From NCBI GenBank assembly GCA_020444775.1, contig JAGRHX010000320.1, positions 1-10,011 on the forward strand: DNA of 10,011 bases, in the 5' to 3' direction. The stretch comes from Gammaproteobacteria bacterium (lineage in GTDB: Bacteria > Pseudomonadota > Gammaproteobacteria > HK1). A model generated the notes under the pieces. The model searched no databases and was not told where the DNA came from. It worked only from the letters and a program-made list of their open reading frames with translations. Below, piece by piece: positions 6,178 to 10,011 of the stretch. The position numbers were made by a program, and so were the translations under genes. Position 1 is the first letter of the stretch. The number at the start of each line of letters is the position of its first letter.

Positions 6178-6188
6178 ATGCGGTCATT

Positions 6189-6218
6189 CACATCAATACC
6201 GTCCACATCAATACCGTC
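6189..6218. repeat. Perfect two-copy tandem repeat of CACATCAATACCGTC
   Basis: CACATCAATACCGTC occurs at 6189-6203 and directly again at 6204-6218 with no mismatch. It ends eight bases before the ribosome-binding site of the thiol dioxygenase gene, so it is in the 5' leader or promoter-proximal region. It may be a pair of regulator sites spaced 15 bases apart or a recent slippage duplication. Confidence 0.85.
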
Positions 6219-6226
6219 GATGCATG

Positions 6227-6232
6227 AGGAGG
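6227..6232 (+). promoter_or_regulatory. Strong ribosome-binding site AGGAGG deciding the dioxygenase start
   Basis: A full AGGAGG lies nine bases before the ATG at 6242. It overlaps the start of the alternative in-frame ATG at 6224, which has no comparable site upstream, so 6242 is the better start. Confidence 0.8.
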
Positions 6233-6241
6233 AGACTGGCA

Positions 6242-6898
6242 ATGTCGGCCAACCCGGCAATGGCGCCCCAACGTGATTTCGGGTCCATCAATCCACTGCG
6301 CGAGTTCGTGCTCGCGATGACCGCGCTCGTCGATGTCCACGCGCAGGACGAGGCCACCATGCTGGCCCGGGGCGGCGAGCACCTGGCGCGTCTGGTCGCC
6401 CATGACGACTGGCTGCCTGAACGCTTTGCCACCCCCCACCCCGAGCACTACCAGCAATACCTGCTGTACTGCGATCCGCTGGAGCGATTCTCGGTGATCA
6501 GCTTCGTCTGGGGCCCGGGTCAGCGGACGCCCATCCACGATCACACGGTGTGGGGACTGATCGGCATGCTACGCGGCGCCGAGACGGCGCAGAGCTTCTC
6601 GCTCGGCGACGGCCCGCCGACGGCGCCCGGTCTGCGCAGCGGCGACAACGAGACGCTCGAGCCGGGCATGGTCAGTGCCGTGTCGCCGCGCATCGGTGAC
6701 ATCCATCAGGTCAGCAACGCACTCGGCGACCGGGCCTCCATCTCCATCCACGTCTATGGCGCGAACATGGCCAGCGTAGCCCGCCACACCTTCGACCCGC
6801 ACAGCGGCGCGAGCAAACCCTTCGTGTCCGGCTATTCGGCGACAGAGGTGCCGAATCTCTGGGATTGCTCCGCGTCGGTGCGGTGCGGCTTGGGGTAG
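6242..6898 (+). CDS. Thiol dioxygenase of the cysteine dioxygenase family, probably 3-mercaptopropionate type
   Basis: Cytosolic non-haem iron cupin enzyme of 218 residues that adds O2 to a thiol to form a sulfinate: cysteine to cysteine sulfinate, or 3-mercaptopropionate to 3-sulfinopropionate. Iron ligands are visible as His99 and His101 in PIHDHTVWG and His155 in DIHQVSN. The WGPGQRTP segment (90-97), SIHVYGANM (168-176) and the PFVSGYS...PNLW C-terminal block are family hallmarks. At the position of the substrate-carboxylate Arg60 of mammalian cysteine dioxygenase (YTRN) this protein has Gln (YQQY, Gln72), the pattern of 3-mercaptopropionate dioxygenases. There is no Cys next to the active-site Tyr to form the mammalian Cys-Tyr cross-link that I can identify. 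It stands alone, divergent from the small membrane-protein gene, with the repeat-rich region upstream. The family is certain; the substrate preference is inferred from one residue. Confidence 0.93.
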   Translation: MSANPAMAPQRDFGSINPLREFVLAMTALVDVHAQDEATMLARGGEHLARLVAHDDWLPERFATPHPEHYQQYLLYCDPLERFSVISFVWGPGQRTPIHDHTVWGLIGMLRGAETAQSFSLGDGPPTAPGLRSGDNETLEPGMVSAVSPRIGDIHQVSNALGDRASISIHVYGANMASVARHTFDPHSGASKPFVSGYSATEVPNLWDCSASVRCGLG

Positions 6899-6901
6899 AA
6901 T
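6896..6901 (+). promoter_or_regulatory. Possible -10 element (TAGAAT) for the exported-protein gene
   Basis: TAGAAT overlaps the dioxygenase stop codon and is followed by a CG-rich discriminator. It would start transcription near 6908, about 80 bases before the next gene. No good -35 is seen at 16-18 bases. Confidence 0.25.
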
Positions 6902-6904
6902 CAA

Positions 6905-6925
6905 GCGCACCGGATCCGGGTGCGC
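6905..6925 (+). repeat. Hairpin GCGCACC-(7)-GGTGCGC after the dioxygenase gene
   Basis: A perfect 7-base-pair stem with a 7-base loop (GGATCCG) begins seven bases after the dioxygenase stop. There is no T-tract after it, so factor-independent termination is doubtful. It may stabilise the 3' end of the message or lie in the leader of the next gene. Confidence 0.4.
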
Positions 6926-6986
6926 GCGTCGCTGCGCTGCTGCCAGGGCGGGGACATCCAACCCGAAGACCGACCAGAGGATCATC

Positions 6987-7481
6987 ATGAAGCCCTTCGT
7001 CAAGCTCAGCGCCCATCGCTTCCGTCAGATTTTCGGACCGCAACCTGGAAGGGCTCCCAAGTCGCTGGCGTTGCTGGTCGCGCTGTGCGCCTGTCTGGGA
7101 ATCGCGAATGCGAGCCCGGCGTTCGACAACGCGGTCAAGCCCGAGACTCGATTCCTGGTCGGTCGCTGGTCCGAGGACTGTGCCCGGGGCAGCCATCGGG
7201 TGTTCCTGGAGGACGGCTTTCGCCAGCAAGGCATGCTGCGGCTGGCGGCGTCGCGTGATGCCGCGCCAACCGCCCCCGTAACGCCCCTGCAGGCACTACG
7301 TGAGGGCCCGTTCCTGACCTTGACCGCCCAGGCCCGTCCCGGTGGCGGCAAGATGACGGCGACCTATACCGCCGAGCTTGTCAGTGACGACGAGATTGCA
7401 CTCAAGACCATGACGCTGTGTCTGGGCGAGCGCTGCTCGACGAGCGCCGTCAACACCACCTGGAAGCGCTGCCCCGATTAA
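6987..7481 (+). CDS. Exported protein of unknown function with signal peptide
   Basis: A 164-residue protein that I cannot assign to a named family. After an unusually long basic N-region (about 25 residues) comes a hydrophobic stretch (27-41, LALLVALCACLGIAN) and a likely signal-peptidase site after ANA (about residue 42), so the mature protein of about 120 residues should be periplasmic. The mature part opens with FLVGRWSEDCARGS (56-69), a G-x-W...C start seen in many small periplasmic beta-rich proteins, and has Cys65, Cys145, Cys150 and Cys162, which could form two disulfides. Cys34 and Cys36 lie within the signal and do not make a convincing lipobox. The ATG at 6987 is well supported by AGAGG (6976-6980) six bases upstream. 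It lies 88 bases after the dioxygenase gene on the same strand; a functional link is not shown. Confidence 0.8.
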   Translation: MKPFVKLSAHRFRQIFGPQPGRAPKSLALLVALCACLGIANASPAFDNAVKPETRFLVGRWSEDCARGSHRVFLEDGFRQQGMLRLAASRDAAPTAPVTPLQALREGPFLTLTAQARPGGGKMTATYTAELVSDDEIALKTMTLCLGERCSTSAVNTTWKRCPD

Positions 7482-7588
7482 CGCGGACCGGGCCAGGCCT
7501 TGCCCGCTGCGACCAGAGCCATGGTGACTGTACCCCACGGCTTCCGCTCGCCAGCGTCGATCGCGCTCGCCTGCAGCAGGCTCGATCG

Positions 7589-8722
7589 ATGAGCACTGCC
7601 GCACCTACACCAGCGCCGGCCAGGCCCCGCGGCAGAGCCCTGCGCCTGCTCGCCAGCGTGCTGCTGACGGTGATCCTGCTGGTAACGGTGGAGTGGTTGG
7701 TCGGTTGGCGGGCGACGCTCGCCATCTGGCTGCAGCTCGGACCACTCGAGACCCTACCGGCGGTGCTGCTGGTGCTACTCAGCTATCTGCTCCGGGGCCT
7801 GCGTCTGGCACGCTGGATGGACGCCCGGCCGTCGTCGGCCCCGCGCCCCAACGTGCCTGCGCTGGCGGCGACCGTGCTGATACTGCGCCACAATCTGCTG
7901 AATGTCCTTTTGCCATTTCGAAGCGGCGAAGCCGCGTTTCCACTGCTCATGCATCAACAGTTCCAGGTGGGGCTGCGCGAGAGTCTGCTGCTGCTGCTCT
8001 GGTTGCGCGTCCTGGACCTGCTGATGTTGCTCGGCTGTGGCCTGGCGGCGCTGCTCGTCATCACCGCGGGCACGCTGCCGGCACTGGCCGCGCTGACCGC
8101 CGCGCTGCTGGTCACCTTGTTGCTACGCTGGCTGTCGGGCATCGTCCAGGTCCGGCTCGCGGCGGGTGCCGCGACACGCTCGCACGAAGCGCTCTGGCCA
8201 GACAGACTCCGGGGGCTGTTGCTGCAGCTCTGTGCGCACCCACCCGCCGGCCATGCCTGGTGGTCCATCGTCATGCTCGGCTGGGGGAACTGGCTGGCCA
8301 AGCTCCTGGCCTATGGCTGGGTGCTGATGCTCTTACTCGATTGCCCACCGATGGTCGCGTTGCTGGCCGCCGCCACGGGTGAGCTGAGCAGCGTTCTACC
8401 GGTCCACGGCATTGCTGGTGCGGGCACCTACGAAGCGGGTATCCTTGCCGGCCTGATACCACTGGGAATCGATGCCCGCAGCGGCCTGGCTGCCGCGGTC
8501 AATCTGCATCTGTTCATGCTGGCCTGCGCGGTGCTCGCGGGTCTCATCGGCTTCCTCCCCTGGAACGCGGCGCGCCGCGAGCAGCCGCTGGCGAGCGCCC
8601 CCGGATCGACACTCGAGGACCGGCCGGAAGGCAAGCTCGCGGTGCCTCCCAGCGAGCCTCGAAGCGCCGGCAATGCCCGCGCCGATGGGCATGGAGCAGC
8701 GCGTATCGCGGACCTCGAGTGA
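7589..8722 (+). CDS. Polytopic membrane protein, lysylphosphatidylglycerol synthase transmembrane-like (UPF0104/YbhN type)
   Basis: Integral inner-membrane protein of 377 residues, Leu/Ala-rich, with about eight hydrophobic segments (roughly 18-38, 55-69, 92-108, 131-156, 160-180, 224-250, 254-268 and 300-324). It shows the conserved blocks of the flippase-like domain: LLRGLRLARW (67-76), NLLNVLLPFRSGEAAFPLL (102-120, with the R-x-GE motif) and LPVHGIAGAGTYEAG (270-284). The soluble lysyltransferase domain of MprF is absent. A proline/alanine-rich polar tail (about 330-377) is probably cytoplasmic. Relatives move or accompany lipids and often sit beside glycosyltransferase genes, as here. The ATG at 7589 has AGG eight bases upstream and puts the first helix at residue 18; the open frame reaches back to 7418, overlapping the previous gene, but that stretch lacks membrane character. 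The precise substrate is unknown. Confidence 0.85.
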   Translation: MSTAAPTPAPARPRGRALRLLASVLLTVILLVTVEWLVGWRATLAIWLQLGPLETLPAVLLVLLSYLLRGLRLARWMDARPSSAPRPNVPALAATVLILRHNLLNVLLPFRSGEAAFPLLMHQQFQVGLRESLLLLLWLRVLDLLMLLGCGLAALLVITAGTLPALAALTAALLVTLLLRWLSGIVQVRLAAGAATRSHEALWPDRLRGLLLQLCAHPPAGHAWWSIVMLGWGNWLAKLLAYGWVLMLLLDCPPMVALLAAATGELSSVLPVHGIAGAGTYEAGILAGLIPLGIDARSGLAAAVNLHLFMLACAVLAGLIGFLPWNAARREQPLASAPGSTLEDRPEGKLAVPPSEPRSAGNARADGHGAARIADLE

Positions 8723-8831
8723 TTGCGATGCAGCCGCTCGTTCGGGCACCACCGGCTACGCTCCGGGTGGCGCCGACGGTGACACCGCACCAAAGCCATT
8801 CTCATTCAATTCCCAATCGATCTCGAGGAAC

Positions 8832-9854
8832 ATGAGCGTACAGCCCGCCACACCGACCGCCGTCAGCGGCCACGGCACCCCTCAGCCCGCGCCATCACCG
8901 CCCACGGCCGCGGAGACGGTCTCGATCGTCGTGCCCATGTACAACGAGCAGGAGTCGGTCGAGCCGCTGTTTCGCGAGGTTCACGCCGCGCTCGATGGCT
9001 TCGAGCACCCCTGGGAGCTGGTGCTGGTCGACGACGGCAGCTCGGATCGCACCTGGGAGCGGCTGCAAGCCGCCGCCGCGAGCCACGGCGAGCACGTGCA
9101 GCTGGTCAGGTTCCAACGCAACTTCGGCCAGAGCGCGGCGATGCAGGCCGGCATAGACGCGGCGCGAGGCGACGTCATCGTCATGTTGGACGGCGACCTG
9201 CAGAACGACCCCGCGGACATCCCGCGCATGCTCGAGACGCTGGAGCGCGGCTACGACGTCGTCGCCGGCTGGCGCAAGAGTCGCCAGGACGGCTTCATCC
9301 TGCGGCGGCTGCCGTCGATCGTCGCCAACCGCCTGATCGCGCTCGTCACCGGCGTGCCGATCCACGACACGGGGTGCACGCTGAAGGTCTTCCGCCGCGA
9401 GGTCATCGCGCGCTTGCCGATCTACGCGGAACAGCACCGCTTCCTGCCGGCCATGTCGGCGGCGAACGGCGCGCGTGTGTGTGAACTCGTCGTGAACCAC
9501 CGGGCGCGGCGCTTCGGGTCCAGCAAGTACGGCATCGGTCGTGTGCGTCGAGTGTTCTTCGACCTGTTCGCGATCAAGCTGCTGGCGGGCTTCTCGCGTC
9601 GTCCGCTGCAATACTTCATGTTGCTCGCGCTGCCGTTCCTCGTCGGCGCGCTCGCGCACCTCGCGATCCTCGTCGGTGGATCCGGGAGCTTCGGAGCCTC
9701 GGGCCAGCTCTACGTCACGTACTTCATGCTGTGCACCATGGCCAGCGTGTACTTCTTCCTGCTGGGCCTGCTCGCGGAACTCGCCGTGCGCGCGAGTGAC
9801 ATGTTCAGCGTGTCGGAAGCGCGCGTCCCCCTCACGGAGCGCGCCGGGCGATGA
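8832..9854 (+). CDS. Membrane-anchored GT2 glycosyltransferase, polyprenyl-phosphate hexose transferase-like (GtrB/DPM1/ArnC type)
   Basis: A 340-residue family 2 glycosyltransferase. It begins, after a Pro/Ala/Thr-rich 28-residue leader, with SIVVPMYNEQES (31-42), then VLVDDGSSDRTW (64-75), NFGQSAAMQAGIDAARGD (97-114), the metal/nucleotide-sugar motif LDGDLQNDP (119-127) and the HDTGCTLKVFRREV segment (178-191). Two C-terminal membrane helices follow (about 261-281 and 293-317), the arrangement of enzymes that load a sugar onto undecaprenyl or dolichyl phosphate at the cytoplasmic face. Start choice: ATG 8832 has GAGG only three bases upstream, which is a poor spacing, but the frame before it is non-coding in style and the GT core starts soon after. 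It follows the membrane-protein gene by 109 bases and overlaps the next glycosyltransferase start by ATGA. The sugar donor and final glycan are unknown. Confidence 0.9.
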   Translation: MSVQPATPTAVSGHGTPQPAPSPPTAAETVSIVVPMYNEQESVEPLFREVHAALDGFEHPWELVLVDDGSSDRTWERLQAAAASHGEHVQLVRFQRNFGQSAAMQAGIDAARGDVIVMLDGDLQNDPADIPRMLETLERGYDVVAGWRKSRQDGFILRRLPSIVANRLIALVTGVPIHDTGCTLKVFRREVIARLPIYAEQHRFLPAMSAANGARVCELVVNHRARRFGSSKYGIGRVRRVFFDLFAIKLLAGFSRRPLQYFMLLALPFLVGALAHLAILVGGSGSFGASGQLYVTYFMLCTMASVYFFLLGLLAELAVRASDMFSVSEARVPLTERAGR

Positions 9855-10011
9855 CCGAGCTCAGCACCCCCGAAGCGCCGCCGGTCGTCGAAGTCGCGCC
9901 GCGCCCCACGCCGGACCTCGACGTCTCCGTGATCGTGCCGGTCCTGACCGTCGACGCGAAGGTTCTCGAGGTCTACCGCGCACTCTCCGCCGAGCTCGAG
10001 CGCCTCGGCAA
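9851..10011 (+). CDS. Second GT2-like glycosyltransferase, N-terminus only (cut by right edge)
   Basis: The ATG at 9851 overlaps the stop of the preceding glycosyltransferase gene (ATGA), so translation is probably coupled. 53 complete codons are visible. After a Pro/Val-rich leader comes DLDVSVIVPVLTVDAKVLEV (22-41), whose DVSVIVP start is typical of the first beta-strand of the GT-A fold, followed by a helix-like YRALSAELERLG. The usual YNE after VIVP is replaced by LTVD, so it may be a divergent member. The DXD motif and everything downstream lie outside the window, so the family call rests on this short stretch and on its neighbour. Confidence 0.6.
   Translation, partial: MTELSTPEAPPVVEVAPRPTPDLDVSVIVPVLTVDAKVLEVYRALSAELERLG

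Larger units (their letters stand above)
5903..6241. other. Divergent intergenic region with tandem repeats, a dyad and possible promoters
   Basis: About 340 bases separate the small membrane-protein gene (minus) from the thiol dioxygenase gene (plus). The half near 6098-6145 is clearly more AT-rich than the surroundings, as expected for promoters. It holds a perfect 12-base tandem repeat (6059-6082), a GGGGC/GCCCC hairpin overlapping it (6073-6087), a dyad at 6157-6177 and a perfect 15-base tandem repeat (6189-6218). A 12-codon open frame at 6131-6169 (MSREQNAQHQPS) could be a leader peptide but has no supporting evidence. Confidence 0.5.

Noticed and set aside
6224..6241. Upstream in-frame ATG for the dioxygenase
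   Set aside because: It overlaps the strong AGGAGG that serves the ATG at 6242 and has no ribosome-binding site of its own.
7418..7588. Extension of the UPF0104-type gene back into the exported-protein gene
   Set aside because: The stretch overlaps the preceding gene in another frame and is Arg/His-rich without membrane character; the ATG at 7589 has a spaced AGG and leads into the first helix.
8472..8831. Extension of the glycosyltransferase frame to 8472
   Set aside because: It overlaps the end of the membrane-protein gene in another frame and looks like shadow coding; the GT2 core begins shortly after 8832.

Overview
The window is GC-rich, gene-dense bacterial DNA. Codon use favours G or C at third positions, Shine-Dalgarno sites are purine-rich, and several neighbouring genes overlap as ATGA. 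Protein style suggests a proteobacterium, most likely a gammaproteobacterium, but this is an impression and not a proven placement. All genes left of about 5.9 kb are on the minus strand and all genes right of about 6.24 kb are on the plus strand. The divergent intergenic region is about 340 bases and carries two short perfect tandem repeats and a dyad.

Left block (minus strand, read right to left): a crotonase-family gene (5484-4687), then a compact operon for an amino-group-carrier-protein pathway of the LysW type. Its order is lysW (4529-4365), lysX (4368-3532), lysY/argC (3535-2486), a class II Ntn-type glutamine amidotransferase-like protein (2471-1821), lysZ/argB-like kinase (1809-1012), and an ArgD/LysJ aminotransferase (872 to the left edge, incomplete). 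In this pathway the ATP-grasp ligase LysX joins 2-aminoadipate (lysine route) or glutamate (arginine/ornithine route) to the C-terminal Glu of LysW. The kinase, reductase and aminotransferase then work on the carrier-bound side chain, and a hydrolase (LysK in known systems, not seen here) frees the product. A proteobacterium with the diaminopimelate route for lysine would more likely use such an operon for arginine, but the window cannot decide this.

The most notable observation is that this LysW ends in EDWGQ, where characterised LysW carriers end in EDWGE and the final Glu is the attachment residue. The same operon carries a class II amidotransferase-like enzyme with an N-terminal Cys nucleophile and no fused synthase domain. 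It may deamidate the carrier's terminal Gln to Glu, or, like EgtC, hydrolyse a gamma-glutamyl amide to release the product.

Middle: a two-helix small membrane protein (minus strand, 5902-5681), a thiol dioxygenase of the cysteine/3-mercaptopropionate dioxygenase family (6242-6898, with residues pointing to the 3-mercaptopropionate type), and an exported protein of unknown function (6987-7481).

Right block (plus strand): a polytopic membrane protein of the lysylphosphatidylglycerol-synthase transmembrane-like (UPF0104) family (7589-8722), a membrane-anchored GT2 polyprenyl-phosphate-type glycosyltransferase (8832-9854), and the start of another GT2-like glycosyltransferase that overlaps it by 4 bases and runs off the right edge. 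This looks like the beginning of an envelope or glycolipid locus. No rRNA, tRNA, CRISPR array, insertion sequence or convincing factor-independent terminator was seen.
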